From NCBI RefSeq assembly GCF_004341845.1, contig NZ_SLVB01000001.1, forward strand, positions 124,001 through 188,000: 64,000 nucleotides of DNA. The letters are read 5' to 3'. The notes under the pieces were generated by a model. That model did no database searches, was not told where the DNA came from, and was given only the letters and a program-made list of their open reading frames with translations. Within the stretch, counting starts at the first letter, position 1; every line of letters starts with the position of its first letter. This document shows, piece by piece, positions 1-9,741 of this stretch. The position numbers and the translations under genes are program-made. Source of the DNA: Novosphingobium sp. PhB165 (GTDB taxonomy: Bacteria; Pseudomonadota; Alphaproteobacteria; Sphingomonadales; Sphingomonadaceae).

Positions 1-1
1 C

Positions 2-583
2 GTGCGGCCGGGCGAGATTGTGGCGCTGCTGGGGCCTTCGGGCTCGGGCAAGTCGACCATGCTCCAGGCCATCGGCCTGCTCGAAGGCGGCTTCGGCGGC
101 CGGATCGAGATTGCCGGGATCGATGCCTCGAAACTGGGCAAGGACCGCCGCGCGGCGGTGCGCCGCGATCACATCGGCTTCGTCTACCAGTTCCACCACC
201 TGCTGCCCGACTTCAACGCGATCGAGAACGTCGTGCTGCCCCAGCTCATTGCCGGCAAGAGCCGCGAGGATTGCGAGCAGCGCGCGACCGAACTGCTCAG
301 CGCGCTGGGACTGGGCCAACGCCTTGAGCACCGGCCGAGCAAGCTCTCGGGCGGCGAGCAGCAGCGCGTCGCCGTGGCCCGCGCGCTCGCCAACAAGCCG
401 CGGCTGGTGTTGGCGGACGAGCCCACCGGCAACCTTGACGAGGCGACTGCCGACAAGGTCTTCGCGCAGTTCCTGGAACTCGTGCGCGGGCAGGGCAGCG
501 CCGCGCTGGTCGCCACGCACAACGAGCGACTGGCGGCGATGATGGACCGCGTGGTCCGGCTTCACGAAGGCGTGCTGAGATGA
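2..583 (+). CDS. lolD: LolD, lipoprotein-releasing ABC transporter ATPase (5'-truncated by window)
   Basis: ATP-binding subunit of the LolCDE inner-membrane complex that extracts lipoproteins and passes them to LolA. The visible 193 residues hold a Walker A (GPSGSGKST, about residues 12-20), the LolD-type signature [15 protein letters not shown] and Walker [14 protein letters not shown], followed by the switch His in VATHNE. The N-terminal strand is missing, because the family is about 220-230 aa and the frame is open at base 2; the GTG at base 2 is therefore not a real start. In sphingomonads lolC usually precedes and dnaE follows, which fits dnaE at 2.6 kb. Confidence 0.93.
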   Translation: MRPGEIVALLGPSGSGKSTMLQAIGLLEGGFGGRIEIAGIDASKLGKDRRAAVRRDHIGFVYQFHHLLPDFNAIENVVLPQLIAGKSREDCEQRATELLSALGLGQRLEHRPSKLSGGEQQRVAVARALANKPRLVLADEPTGNLDEATADKVFAQFLELVRGQGSAALVATHNERLAAMMDRVVRLHEGVLR

Positions 584-674
584 CGCAACAGGGGTGATGG
601 AACCCCGTTGAATTCAGTGATTTCACATACCAGATACGATAGAACGAAAAGTACTAAACAAGGGACTGCACAAT

Positions 675-959
675 ATGAGCGACATTCCGTCCACCATTCG
701 GGCCGAAAGCTCCGGGCCGGAACGCTTCCACTGGGAAGATTCGGCGGAATTGCACAAGTGCGCGGACGGCGGCGGCCTGTTCCACAACCTCAAGGTGATC
801 CGTCGCGGCACCGTGGTTGCCCTGATCAATTTCGTGATGAGCCTGCCTGAGAACGAACAGGACGATTACGCCATCCAGAAGGACGGCGATCGCACGTTCC
901 GCATCGGCGAGATCCGCGCTCTTTCCCGCCGCGCCGACTTCCCCAGCAAAGACGCGTGA
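675..959 (+). CDS. Conserved small hypothetical protein
   Basis: A 94-residue soluble protein, mixed charged and hydrophobic, with no signal peptide or membrane segment and no domain I recognise. The stop overlaps the GTG start of the glutathione peroxidase gene (GTGA), so the two are probably co-transcribed and translationally coupled. The role is unknown. The codon pattern resembles the neighbouring chromosomal genes. Confidence 0.6.
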   Translation: MSDIPSTIRAESSGPERFHWEDSAELHKCADGGGLFHNLKVIRRGTVVALINFVMSLPENEQDDYAIQKDGDRTFRIGEIRALSRRADFPSKDA

Positions 960-1447
960 GTTCGGACCCGCGCACGATCGCTGATTTCACGGCGAACCTG
1001 CCCAATGGCGAGATCGCAAGTCTCGCCGACCGGGCGGGCAAAGTGCTGCTCGTCGTCAACACGGCGAGCAAGTGCGGGTTCACGCCGCAGTACAAGGGGC
1101 TGGAGGAACTCTGGCGCAAGTACGGCGAGCGCGGTTTCGAAGTGATCGCCTTTCCCTGCAACCAGTTCGGCAAGCAGGAGCCGGGCTCGGCCGATGAGAT
1201 CGCCAGCTTTTGCGAGGTGAATTTCGGCCTCTCGTTCCCGCTGATGGGCAAGGTTGAGGTCAATGGCGACGATGCGCCGCCGCTTTGGCAATGGCTGAAG
1301 GCGGAGGCGCCGGGTCTGCTCGGCAGCAAGTCGATCAAGTGGAACTTCACCAAGTTCCTGCTCGATCGGGATGGCAAGGTGGTCCGCCGCTACGCGCCCA
1401 CCGACAAGCCGGAATCGCTCGAAAAGGATATCGAGGCGCTGCTCTAG
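956..1447 (+). CDS. Glutathione peroxidase (Cys type)
   Basis: Thiol peroxidase of the GPx/BsaA family that reduces hydroperoxides. The peroxidatic cysteine lies in NTASKCGFT (about residue 40), the family motif FPCNQFGKQEPGS follows near residue 70, and the conserved Trp-Asn pair is in KWNFTKFL. It uses Cys rather than selenocysteine, as is usual in bacteria. At 163 aa it is full length. The GTG start at 956 overlaps the upstream stop. A strong hairpin terminator follows at 1,474. Confidence 0.93.
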   Translation: MSSDPRTIADFTANLPNGEIASLADRAGKVLLVVNTASKCGFTPQYKGLEELWRKYGERGFEVIAFPCNQFGKQEPGSADEIASFCEVNFGLSFPLMGKVEVNGDDAPPLWQWLKAEAPGLLGSKSIKWNFTKFLLDRDGKVVRRYAPTDKPESLEKDIEALL

Positions 1448-1473
1448 CGGCCATCCTCAGGGCCGGCTTAAGA

Positions 1474-1507
1474 AAACGGGGAATGCGCTTTGGTGCATTC
1501 CCCGTTT
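1474..1507. terminator. Bidirectional intrinsic terminator between gpx and the RcnB-like gene
   Basis: Stem GGGGAATGC pairs with GCATTCCCC around a short loop. It is flanked by AAAAC on the left and GTTTTCG on the right, so it can end transcription of the convergent genes on both strands. Confidence 0.8.
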
Positions 1508-1514
1508 TCGTTTC

Positions 1515-2234
1515 TCAATAATAGAACGCGCTGTAGATCACGTCGACCACCATGCGGGTGCGGCGATCGACCAGCAGCAGGTCAGGCCCATAACGCACCC
1601 AGTAGTAGCCCGGAGGCGGCGGGCCGACCCCCATCATCGCATAGTCCTGGAACAGGTATGGCGCCGACAGGAACAGCGACGGCAGGATCATGTGCGTCTG
1701 CCAGCGCCGATAGGAATAGCCGTGCGGGTAGCGGTACGGCGGCGCGTGCATCGGGCGGAACGTGCTCGGCCGTCCGGATCCGGGGCGGTGGGGTTGGGTG
1801 ACGACCGGCGGCCGGTAATTGTTCGAGGGCGGCCGGTAGTTGTTCGACGGTGGGCGATAATTGTTCGAGGGCGGACGCTGGTTCCCGGAGGGCGGTCGCG
1901 GATTGCCGGGCTGCGGCGGACGGTTCCCGCCTTGCTGCGGAGGCTGGGGATGGGGGCGATTGGCGTTCCCGCTACCTCCGCCGGGGCGTGGGGGCTGCGG
2001 TTGGGGTTGTGGATGCGGCTGAGGTTGCGGGCGAGCAGCGTTGCCGCCGCCGCTCGGTGGACGACCCGGATTGCCCGGATTGCCCGGCGGGTGACCGGGG
2101 TTCCCGCCCGGGGGGCGTGCTCCCTGCGGCGGCCCTCCGGGATGGCCCTGCTGTGCAGAGGCGGCGAATTCGCCGGGAAGCAGCGCGTCTGGCGCAAGCA
2201 GCAGGGGGATGAGGGCGAGGTAGGCGTACTTCAT
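1515..2234 (-). CDS. Secreted proline-rich RcnB-like protein
   Basis: 239 aa with a cleavable-looking signal peptide (MKYAYLALIPLLLAPDALL). A long Pro/Gly/Asn/Gln-rich low-complexity middle follows, and then a C-terminal domain (about 150-239) ending in a pattern typical of the RcnB/YohN periplasmic family (GYYWVRYGPDLLLVD followed by a hydrophobic VVDVIY strand). The middle contains three to four tandem copies of a 7-residue unit (PPSNNYR), encoded by a 21-nt repeat at about 1,811-1,873 that could expand or contract. RcnB in E. coli modulates Ni/Co homeostasis; a metal role here is inference only. Confidence 0.75.
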   Translation of the reverse strand: MKYAYLALIPLLLAPDALLPGEFAASAQQGHPGGPPQGARPPGGNPGHPPGNPGNPGRPPSGGGNAARPQPQPHPQPQPQPPRPGGGSGNANRPHPQPPQQGGNRPPQPGNPRPPSGNQRPPSNNYRPPSNNYRPPSNNYRPPVVTQPHRPGSGRPSTFRPMHAPPYRYPHGYSYRRWQTHMILPSLFLSAPYLFQDYAMMGVGPPPPGYYWVRYGPDLLLVDRRTRMVVDVIYSAFYY

Positions 2235-2591
2235 TCAGGGTCTCCCAGTACGGCCATTCATGGAACGACAGGGCAACGGACGATGGAGCATTGAACCATA
2301 GGCATGGCGCCCATTTTGCGCCGTCCCGGACTCTATCGAGACTTGTCTGAATATTTGCGGAAAGCCCGATGCGGGCTAGGGAATTTCAGGCAAATCGGAA
2401 TCGATGACGTCTCGCCGACGATGCGCCTGTTTTCGCGCGCTTTCAAGGCTCTGCGTCCTCGTCGGAAGCCGGGCCGCATGCCGGTGCGGCCAGCTTTGCG
2501 TTTCATTTCCCGGCGGAGGTAAGTGGCCTATCCCCCGGCTTATCCCCAGCGCCGCCTTGATCGCATGGGGTGGCAATGCCTAAATTCGGGG
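2235..2591. other. Divergent intergenic region upstream of dnaE
   Basis: 357 bases between the leftward RcnB-like gene and dnaE. Reading frames here are short. An in-frame upstream GTG at 2,523 would add 23 residues to DnaE, but they do not resemble the family N-terminus. I see no RNA gene or convincing regulator motif; promoters for both genes must lie here. Confidence 0.4.
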
Positions 2592-5500
2592 ATGGCCCAT
2601 GCACCTTTCGTCCCCCTGCGCATCTTTTCGAGCTTTACGATGCTGGACGGGGCGATCGATCCCAAGGCCGCCGCCAAGCTGGCCAAGGAGCGCAAGTTCC
2701 CGGCCGCGGCAATCTGCGACCGCAATGGCCTCTATGGCGCGCCCGCTTTTGCGCAAGCCTGCAAGGGAGCAGGCGTGCAGCCCATCGTCGGCACTTTCCT
2801 TGCGGTCGTCCGCCCCGGCGCAGTGTCGCAAGGGCAGGAGCGGCCGATCGACTGGCTGGCGCTTTTTGCGCAGAGCGAGGTGGGTTGGCTCAACTTGTGC
2901 GATCTCGTCAGCCGCGCACACCTTGACCGGCCGCTGGAGATGGACGCCCATGTCGAACTGGAGAGCCTACGCGGTCACACCGATGGCCTGATCTGCCTGA
3001 CCGGCGGGGCCGAAGGCGCGCTTGCGCGGCTCTACGCGGCGGGCAAGATCGAGGCGGCCGAGAGCTATTGCGATACGCTGCAATCCCTGTTCGGGGACCG
3101 TCTCTACATCGAGATCACCCGCACCGGCGAAGCGGTGGAGGATGAGAGCGAGGAAGACCTCATCGCGCTCGCCTACGCCCGCGATATCCCGCTCGTCGGC
3201 AGCAATCCCGCGCAATATGCAGAGGCCAAGTTCCACCCCGCGCATGACGCCATGCTCTGCATCGCCAATTCGACGCAGGTGGATGCGCCGGAACGCCCGC
3301 GTTCGTCGTCCGAGCGCTGGGTCAAGCCGATCGAGACGATGCAGGAGCTGTTCGCAGACCTGCCCGAGGCTCTGGCCAACACGCTCGTCGTCGCACAGCG
3401 CTGCGCGTATATGCCGCCGCGCCGCAAGCCGCTGCTGCCCAGCCTTGCCGGTGACCTTGAGGGCGAGGCGCGGATGCTGGCGGACAATTCCCGCGCCGGC
3501 CTTGCCATGCGTCTGGCGCCCTATTGGCCGGAGGTGACCGAGGCCGAGCTGGATGCCGCCATGGCCCTTCAAGGCGAAGAGCGCGAGGCGGCCTACAAGG
3601 AACTGGCCGAACGCGGCGTTACCGAGGACTTCCTCGACTATGCCAAGCGCCTCGATTTCGAGGTGCAGATCATCGTCGGCATGGGCTTCCCCGGCTACTT
3701 CCTGATCGTTGCCGACTTCATCAAGTGGGCCAAGGACAACGACATTCCCGTGGGTCCGGGCCGTGGTTCGGGTGCAGGCTCGCTGGTGGCTTGGGCGCTC
3801 ACCGTCACCGACCTTGACCCGCTGAAGCTGGGCCTGCTGTTCGAACGCTTCCTGAACCCGGAACGCGTCTCGATGCCGGACTTCGACATCGACTTCTGCG
3901 AAACCCGCCGCGGCGAGGTGATCCGCTACGTCCAGCGCAAGTACGGGCACGATCACGTCGCCCAGATCATCACCTTCGGCAAGATGAAGGCCCGCGCGGT
4001 GCTGCGCGATTGCGGGCGTATTCTCCAGATGGGCTATGGCCGCGTCGACGGCCTCTGCAAGATGGTGCCCAACCATCCGACCGACCCCTGGACGCTCACC
4101 GAGGCGCTGCATGGCCGCAAGCAGCACGGTGTGACCAAGGATCCGCCGGTGGCCGAATTCCGCCGCGAATACGATCTGGACCACGAGGTGAAGCGCCTTG
4201 TGGACCTTGCCGTGCAGCTGGAAGGCCTGCCGCGCAACTCGTCCACCCACGCGGCGGGCGTGGTCATCGGCGACCGTCCGCTGGCGCAGCTGGTGCCGCT
4301 CTACCGCGATCCGCGTTCGGACATGCCGGTGACGCAGTTCGACATGAAGTCGGTGGAAGACACCGGCCTCGTGAAGTTCGACTTCCTCGGCCTGAAGACG
4401 CTGTCGGTGCTGAAGAAGGCCTGCGACCTGCTGGAGCGGCGCAGCATCTCGATCAACCTCTCGACCCTCGCGTGGGACGATGCGGCGGTCTACGAACTGC
4501 TGAAGCGCGGCGATACCGTGGGCGTGTTCCAGCTGGAATCGGAAGGCATGCGCCGCACGCTCGCGGCCGTGAAGCCGACCAATTTCGGCGACATCATCGC
4601 GCTCGTCTCGCTCTATCGTCCGGGTCCGATGGACAACATTCCGCTGTTCGGCAGGCGCAAGAACGGGCTGGAATCGATCGAATATCCGCACGACAAACTC
4701 TCGGGCATCCTGGGTGAGACCTACGGGATCTTCGTCTATCAGGAACAGGTCATGCAGGCCGCGCAGATCCTGGCGGGCTACTCGCTGGGTGACGCTGACC
4801 TTCTGCGCCGCGCCATGGGCAAGAAAGTCCAGGCGGAAATGGACAAGCAGCGCCAGCGCTTCGTCGATGGCTGCAAGGAAGTGTCGAACATCGATGCCGC
4901 GAAGGCCAACGAACTGTTCGACTTGATCGACAAGTTCGCGGGTTACGGCTTCAACAAGTCGCACGCCGCCGCCTACGCGCTGCTCGCCTACCACACCGCG
5001 TGGTTCAAGGCGCATTATCCGCATGAATTCTACGCCGCATCGATGTGCTTCGATATGCACCAGTCGGAAAAGCTGGCGATCTTCGTGGACGACGCGCGCC
5101 GCAACGGCATCGAACTGGCCCCGCCGGACATCAACATGTCCGAAGCCGAGTTCTGCGTGGAAGAAACGCCGGACAGCCACGCCGTGCGCTATGCCCTCGC
5201 GGGTATCCGCAACGTCGGCGAAAAGGCGATGGACGCGCTCGTCGCCGAGCGAGAGGCGAACGGCAAATTTGTCAGTCTAGACGACGTGTTCCGCCGCGCC
5301 CCGGCCGGATCGATGAACCGCCGTCAGTTGGAAAGCCTTGCCGCAGCGGGCGGTTTCGACGGGCTGGAGCCGAACCGAGCCAAAGTCCTGGCCAATGCCG
5401 ATACGCTGCTGGCCGAGGCGGATCGATCCTCGCGTGAGCGCAATTCGACCCAGCACGGCTTGTTCGGCGGCGACGATCATGTCGAACAGGGCCTGCGCCT

Positions 5501-6194
5501 TGTCGACGCCGAGCCGTGGAGCCGCATGGACCAGATGGCGAAGGAGCGCGAGAACTTCGGCTTCTACTTCGCCGCCCATCCGGTGGAGCAGTATCGCGCG
5601 GTCGCTTCGGCCAATGGCGCGCGAACCCATGCCAGCCTGATGACCAGCGGCGCTGGGGCAGGGCGCACCGGTGCGGTCATGGCGGCGATGGTCGAGAACG
5701 TGCAGAAGCGGAAGACCAAGCGCGGCAAGGACTTCGTCATGGCCGATTTCTCGGACCAGTCGGGCAACTTCTCGGCCTCGTGCTTCGAGGAGAGCATGGT
5801 CGAGAACTTCGTGAAGTGGGCCAAGGAAGGCACCTGCGTCCTGCTCAATGTCGAACTCGATTCGCCCAGTGCGGACGAACCGCCGCGCGTCACCGTGCGC
5901 GCCGCGCGGCCGCTTGCGGAAGTGAAGGCGGACGCCCGCATGTTGCTCTCGCTCGATATCGACCGGATCGAGGCCGTGCAGGAACTGGCGATGCTGATGC
6001 GCCCGGGCCCGGCGGGTTGCGGCGAGGTGATGGCGACGTTGCACCTTGGCGGTGGGCGGACCCAGAAACTCCGCCTCGGCCGTGACTTCGCGCTGGATGG
6101 CGACTTTGCCGAGCAACTGGCGAGTGTGGCGGGGCTCTCCAACATCTCGCTGATAGCGCGTCGCGGGCCCGAAGGACTGCGCCGGGCTGCTTGA
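2592..6194 (+). CDS. dnaE: DNA polymerase III alpha subunit
   Basis: Replicative C-family polymerase. The 1,200-aa product begins MAHAPFVPLRIFSSFT, matching the degenerate PHP domain start of DnaE1, so the ATG at 2,592 is preferred over the upstream GTG at 2,523. The catalytic palm carries the PDFDIDF motif (catalytic Asp about 430 and 432), and the third acidic residue is in KFDFLGL (about 597). GPGRGSGAGS lies just before the palm, and the C-terminal OB-fold region holds GKDFVMADFSD. Length and motifs fit the essential DnaE1 rather than the error-prone DnaE2. Confidence 0.97.
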   Translation: MAHAPFVPLRIFSSFTMLDGAIDPKAAAKLAKERKFPAAAICDRNGLYGAPAFAQACKGAGVQPIVGTFLAVVRPGAVSQGQERPIDWLALFAQSEVGWLNLCDLVSRAHLDRPLEMDAHVELESLRGHTDGLICLTGGAEGALARLYAAGKIEAAESYCDTLQSLFGDRLYIEITRTGEAVEDESEEDLIALAYARDIPLVGSNPAQYAEAKFHPAHDAMLCIANSTQVDAPERPRSSSERWVKPIETMQELFADLPEALANTLVVAQRCAYMPPRRKPLLPSLAGDLEGEARMLADNSRAGLAMRLAPYWPEVTEAELDAAMALQGEEREAAYKELAERGVTEDFLDYAKRLDFEVQIIVGMGFPGYFLIVADFIKWAKDNDIPVGPGRGSGAGSLVAWALTVTDLDPLKLGLLFERFLNPERVSMPDFDIDFCETRRGEVIRYVQRKYGHDHVAQIITFGKMKARAVLRDCGRILQMGYGRVDGLCKMVPNHPTDPWTLTEALHGRKQHGVTKDPPVAEFRREYDLDHEVKRLVDLAVQLEGLPRNSSTHAAGVVIGDRPLAQLVPLYRDPRSDMPVTQFDMKSVEDTGLVKFDFLGLKTLSVLKKACDLLERRSISINLSTLAWDDAAVYELLKRGDTVGVFQLESEGMRRTLAAVKPTNFGDIIALVSLYRPGPMDNIPLFGRRKNGLESIEYPHDKLSGILGETYGIFVYQEQVMQAAQILAGYSLGDADLLRRAMGKKVQAEMDKQRQRFVDGCKEVSNIDAAKANELFDLIDKFAGYGFNKSHAAAYALLAYHTAWFKAHYPHEFYAASMCFDMHQSEKLAIFVDDARRNGIELAPPDINMSEAEFCVEETPDSHAVRYALAGIRNVGEKAMDALVAEREANGKFVSLDDVFRRAPAGSMNRRQLESLAAAGGFDGLEPNRAKVLANADTLLAEADRSSRERNSTQHGLFGGDDHVEQGLRLVDAEPWSRMDQMAKERENFGFYFAAHPVEQYRAVASANGARTHASLMTSGAGAGRTGAVMAAMVENVQKRKTKRGKDFVMADFSDQSGNFSASCFEESMVENFVKWAKEGTCVLLNVELDSPSADEPPRVTVRAARPLAEVKADARMLLSLDIDRIEAVQELAMLMRPGPAGCGEVMATLHLGGGRTQKLRLGRDFALDGDFAEQLASVAGLSNISLIARRGPEGLRRAA

Positions 6195-6300
6195 ATGAAT
6201 CTCGAAATGGGACGGTGAAGGCGGGTGTTTGCGATGGACCGAACGGTCCCCGCTTGCCTTGGCCGTACAACTACCCATAACCTCCGCGTGTCAGCGGGAG

Positions 6301-7905
6301 ATGGCCATGCCGGGGGACATGCAGGACTGGGACCTGCGCGTATCGGGTCTGATCGATCACGCGGCGCGTGAGCACGGTCGGCGTGAGATCGTCACGCGCT
6401 GGGCCGATGGTTCCGTTACGCGCACGAACTGGGCCGGCATTCGCCGCGATGCCCTGAAGATGGTGCAGGCGCTGCGCCGGCTCAACATCTATCCGGGTCA
6501 GCGCGTGGCCACTCTGGCGATGAACCATGGCCGCCATCTCGCCGCGTGGTTCGGGGCAACCGGGGCGGGCTGCGTGCTCCACACCGTGAACCCGCGCCTG
6601 TTCGACGATCAACTGGCGTGGATCGTCAATCATGCAGAGGACCGGGTGCTGCTCTACGATGCTGCCTTCCGGCCGATCGTCGAGCGTTTGCTGCCGCTGT
6701 GTCCGCGTCTGAAGCACGTAATCTGCTTCGATTCGTCGGAGTGGGGCGCCGATTTCGAAAGCTGGATAGGCCGCGAGGATGGCGATGCGCGCTGGACGAC
6801 GGGCTGCGAACGCTCCCCCTGCATGCTGTGCTATACCAGCGGCACCACCGGCGATCCCAAAGGCGTGCTCTATACGCATCGTTCGCAAGTGCTGCACACG
6901 CTGGCGATGATCGCGCCCTCGGCGCTGAATCTGGAGCCGCGATCGGTAGTGCTGCCGATCGTGCCGATGTTCCATGCCAACAATTGGGGGCTGCCCTGGG
7001 CATCGGCAGCCAGCGGGGCGAAGATGGTCTGGTGCCAGACCAACGATCCCGAAGCGCTCTGCACGCTGATGCGCGAGGAGCGCGTGACGCACGTCGCCGG
7101 CGTGCCGACCGTATGGTTCGCGATGTTCGAGCATCTGGAGCGCACCGGGGATGACCTCCCGCCGATCCGGCAAGTGCTTTCGGGCGGGGCGGCGGTCCCG
7201 GCCAGCGTGGTCGAGCGGCTGATGCGTGCAGGCGTGCGTGTGTCTCAGGCCTGGGGCATGACCGAAACGTCGCCCATCGCCACGGTCGCCTACGAACCGG
7301 CCGAGTGGGACGAGATGACGTTTGCCGAGCAAGTGGCGCTCAAGAGCAGCCAGGGACGGCCTCTCTACGGTGCCGAAGTCCGCGTGACCGCGCTTGACGA
7401 TCCCGACCGGGAACTGCCGCATGACGGTACTTCGCCCGGCGCGTTGCAAGTGCGCGGCCCCTGGACGGTGCAGCGCTATTTTCGCGCCGAGGACGATGCG
7501 GTTACGAAGGACCAGTGGTTCGACACCGGCGATGTCGCGACCATTTCGCCCGATGGCACTTTGCATCTGACCGATCGCACCAAGGATCTGATCAAGTCGG
7601 GCGGCGAGTGGATCAGTTCGGTCGAGCTGGAAAATGCCGCTGTCGGCCATCCGGAGATCGTCGAGGCCGCCGCCATCGGCGTGGCTCATCCCAAGTGGGA
7701 CGAGCGCCCGCTACTGGCCGTCGTGCGCAAGGAGGGCAGCACGCTTACCGCGTCGCAGTTGCGCGATCATCTTGCTGGAAAGATCGCCCGCTGGTGGCTG
7801 CCGGATGCGATCGAATTCGTCGATGCGCTGCCACACACCGGCAGCGGCAAGCTCGACAAGAAGGCGCTGCGCCGGCTTTTCGCGGACTACAGGCTTCCCG
7901 CTTAA
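6301..7905 (+). CDS. AMP-dependent acyl-CoA synthetase (fatty-acid CoA ligase)
   Basis: ANL-superfamily enzyme that adenylates a carboxylic acid and forms the CoA thioester. The 534-residue product has the P-loop-like motif [12 protein letters not shown] (about 180-191), WGMTET (about 318), the ribose-binding DTGD and the hinge [10 protein letters not shown]. The catalytic Lys is in GSGKLDKK near the C-terminus. ATG 6,301 follows GCGGGAG and is preferred over 6,229. The substrate cannot be read from sequence; medium- or long-chain fatty acids are most likely. Confidence 0.93.
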   Translation: MAMPGDMQDWDLRVSGLIDHAAREHGRREIVTRWADGSVTRTNWAGIRRDALKMVQALRRLNIYPGQRVATLAMNHGRHLAAWFGATGAGCVLHTVNPRLFDDQLAWIVNHAEDRVLLYDAAFRPIVERLLPLCPRLKHVICFDSSEWGADFESWIGREDGDARWTTGCERSPCMLCYTSGTTGDPKGVLYTHRSQVLHTLAMIAPSALNLEPRSVVLPIVPMFHANNWGLPWASAASGAKMVWCQTNDPEALCTLMREERVTHVAGVPTVWFAMFEHLERTGDDLPPIRQVLSGGAAVPASVVERLMRAGVRVSQAWGMTETSPIATVAYEPAEWDEMTFAEQVALKSSQGRPLYGAEVRVTALDDPDRELPHDGTSPGALQVRGPWTVQRYFRAEDDAVTKDQWFDTGDVATISPDGTLHLTDRTKDLIKSGGEWISSVELENAAVGHPEIVEAAAIGVAHPKWDERPLLAVVRKEGSTLTASQLRDHLAGKIARWWLPDAIEFVDALPHTGSGKLDKKALRRLFADYRLPA

Positions 7906-7959
7906 GGGCGTGGATAAATACGGAGGGCCGCCGCGCCCCTCAATTTGCAAAGACAAAGC

Positions 7960-8051
7960 CCGTCATCCCCGCGAAGGCGGGGATCCCGCTTCTGTTGTGC
8001 GAGGCGAGAGGTTGCCAAGAAGCGGGGCCCCCGCATTCGCGAGGGCGACGG
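7960..8051. repeat. Composite inverted REP element, copy 1
   Basis: The left arm contains CATCCCCGCGAAGGCGGGGA, itself palindromic around GCGAAGGC. The right arm (about 8,019-8,051) is an imperfect reverse complement (GGGGCCCCCG, then GCGAGGGCGACGG). The two arms flank a short variable spacer. A second copy is at 13,601. This is a REP/BIME-like mobile intergenic repeat; no coding role is seen. Confidence 0.75.
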
Positions 8052-8110
8052 TGGTGTGCGTTTGCAAGTTCACCATCGATTATGAACGGGGAAGCATCTC
8101 TAGCGCACGC

Positions 8111-8509
8111 CTAGTCCATGTGCTCGATATCGTCGCCCAATATGGCGACCCAGGCGTGTTTGCGCTCCTCGTAGACCGAGAACCTGGGCGGCGGAAAGCT
8201 GGGATCAGCGAATGCGCCGACGGGGATGGCGGTGACGTCCGGCATTCCCGCGCCGAAAAATGCGACTGTCGCGCCGCAGTGGGGACAGAAGTGGTAAATC
8301 GCGAGCGATCCGCTGTCCGTCGTTCGCGTCCATTCGCGGAATTCGCCGCTTAGCTCCACGTTTGCCTTGGGCCAGCGGGCTTGCACTGCGAAGGCGCTGC
8401 CGGTGCGCTTCTGGCAGGCGAGGCAGTGGCAGACCGACACGCGGACAGGATCGCCGGTGCAGGTTGCACGCAGTTGCCCGCATCGGCAGGTGGCTGTGCG
8501 AAAGGTCAA
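8111..8509 (-). CDS. GFA / CENP-V family zinc protein
   Basis: 132 aa with the family zinc ligands: CRC near residues 8-10, CHCLAC (27-32) and FCPHC (75-78). The family includes enzymes annotated as glutathione-dependent formaldehyde-activating, but most members have no proven activity. It is cytosolic, with no signal peptide. It lies 6 bp downstream of the small membrane-protein gene on the same strand. Confidence 0.88.
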   Translation of the reverse strand: MTFRTATCRCGQLRATCTGDPVRVSVCHCLACQKRTGSAFAVQARWPKANVELSGEFREWTRTTDSGSLAIYHFCPHCGATVAFFGAGMPDVTAIPVGAFADPSFPPPRFSVYEERKHAWVAILGDDIEHMD

Positions 8510-8515
8510 GCCCGC

Positions 8516-8803
8516 TCAATTGTCCTTGTGATTGACGCTGTTCGCCGCGTCCTGCGCGGCATCTCCGACCTTGTTGGCGGCCTGTCCGACATCGTGGGCG
8601 GCCTGTGTCACCGCATCGTCGCGCGTCGTCTCGCTCTGGTTCAGGCGGCTGAACAGATAGAGCGCGCCAACAACGGCCAGGAGCAGGGCGAATGCCAGCA
8701 GAATACCCGTCGCGCTGCTTGAAGTGCTGCGTTCGTGGATCACGGTGGTGGTATGGACCGGCGCTTCAGGTGCGCGCTCGGTCTCGACGATCCTTTCCTC
8801 CAT
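8516..8803 (-). CDS. Small single-pass membrane protein
   Basis: 95 aa beginning MEERIVETERAPEAP. One transmembrane helix (about residues 33-54, ATGILLAFALLLAVVGALYL) is followed by an Ala/Asp/Asn-rich amphipathic tail with DAAQDAAN-type repeats. The start at 8,803 has AGGAGG 7 nt upstream, and is chosen over 8,842. No family function is known to me. Confidence 0.65.
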   Translation of the reverse strand: MEERIVETERAPEAPVHTTTVIHERSTSSSATGILLAFALLLAVVGALYLFSRLNQSETTRDDAVTQAAHDVGQAANKVGDAAQDAANSVNHKDN

Positions 8804-8864
8804 TCGGGCCTCCTGTTCTCTCCCGTTCGTTGGAGTGAACAACTCGCAGAGAGGCCGAAGAGTT

Positions 8865-9662
8865 TCAGCGGTCGCGATATTCGGGCGTTCGCCGGGCGCG
8901 GAAAGCCGAGACGCCCTCGGCGAAATCCTCGCTCATCAGCATCATCACCTGCTGGCGGTCCTCCAGCGCCATGGCGTCCGACAGCGAGCGCGCGTCGAGA
9001 TTGCGATTGATCGCGTCCTTGGTGAGCCTGAGGCCCATGGGGGCATTGGCGAGCATCTCGTCAGCGACGGCAAGCCCCTTGTCGAGCAGATCCTCGTGCG
9101 GCACGACCGCGCCCAGCAATCCGTGGCGCAGCGCCGTTTCGGCATCCATGAAACGGCCGGTGAGCATGTATTCCGCCGCCACCGTAGCGCCGACCATGCG
9201 CGGCAGGAAATAGCTGCACCCCAGATCGCAGCCGCCAAGCCCGACCTTGATGTATGCCGCATTCATCCGGAGATCCGGCGTGCCGTAGCGGATGTCGCAG
9301 GCGAGCAGCAACGAGAATCCGGCCCCGCAGGCGGCGCCGTGGCCGAGCCCGATGATTGGTTGCGGGCATGCGCGCATAAGCTCCAGCAGGCCCGCGATTG
9401 CGCGCTGGAGGTGCCAGCAGTGCTGAAGCGCGCCGCGCGTCCGGTCGTTTTCCCAGCTGGCCAGATCGAGACCCGCGCTGAAATGGCGCCCTTCCGCGCG
9501 CAGGATCACGACGCGTGCCTCGTGCCGCTCGGCCAGCGCAGTGAAATAGTCGCGCAGAGCGAACGTCATGGGCTCGTCAAACGTGTTGAGCGCGTCGGCG
9601 CGGTTCAGCGTGACGATCTCGACCGCACCGTGGGTGACGATGGTTATGGGCTTCTCGAACAT
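8865..9662 (-). CDS. Enoyl-CoA hydratase/isomerase family protein
   Basis: 265-aa crotonase-fold protein. The oxyanion-hole segments are visible (RHFSAGLDLASW about 60-72; GLGHGAACGAGFSLLLACD about 103-121). The second catalytic position has IKVGLGGCDLGCSYFLPR rather than the usual Glu-Glu pair, and Asp/Cys here suggests an isomerase or thioesterase-like activity rather than classic hydratase. The actual substrate is unknown; it is probably acyl-CoA metabolism. Confidence 0.88.
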   Translation of the reverse strand: MFEKPITIVTHGAVEIVTLNRADALNTFDEPMTFALRDYFTALAERHEARVVILRAEGRHFSAGLDLASWENDRTRGALQHCWHLQRAIAGLLELMRACPQPIIGLGHGAACGAGFSLLLACDIRYGTPDLRMNAAYIKVGLGGCDLGCSYFLPRMVGATVAAEYMLTGRFMDAETALRHGLLGAVVPHEDLLDKGLAVADEMLANAPMGLRLTKDAINRNLDARSLSDAMALEDRQQVMMLMSEDFAEGVSAFRARRTPEYRDR

Positions 9663-9741
9663 CGGCGCACTCCCTTGTTCTTTGCCGGACCTAAGCGGAG
9701 GTGCGTGTCGGTGACACGACTGCGCCGGAACAGGGATTTGT

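Noticed and set aside
2967..5180. 737-codon frame antisense to dnaE
   Set aside because: Typical long shadow of a GC-rich gene; no recognisable domain and it lies wholly inside dnaE.
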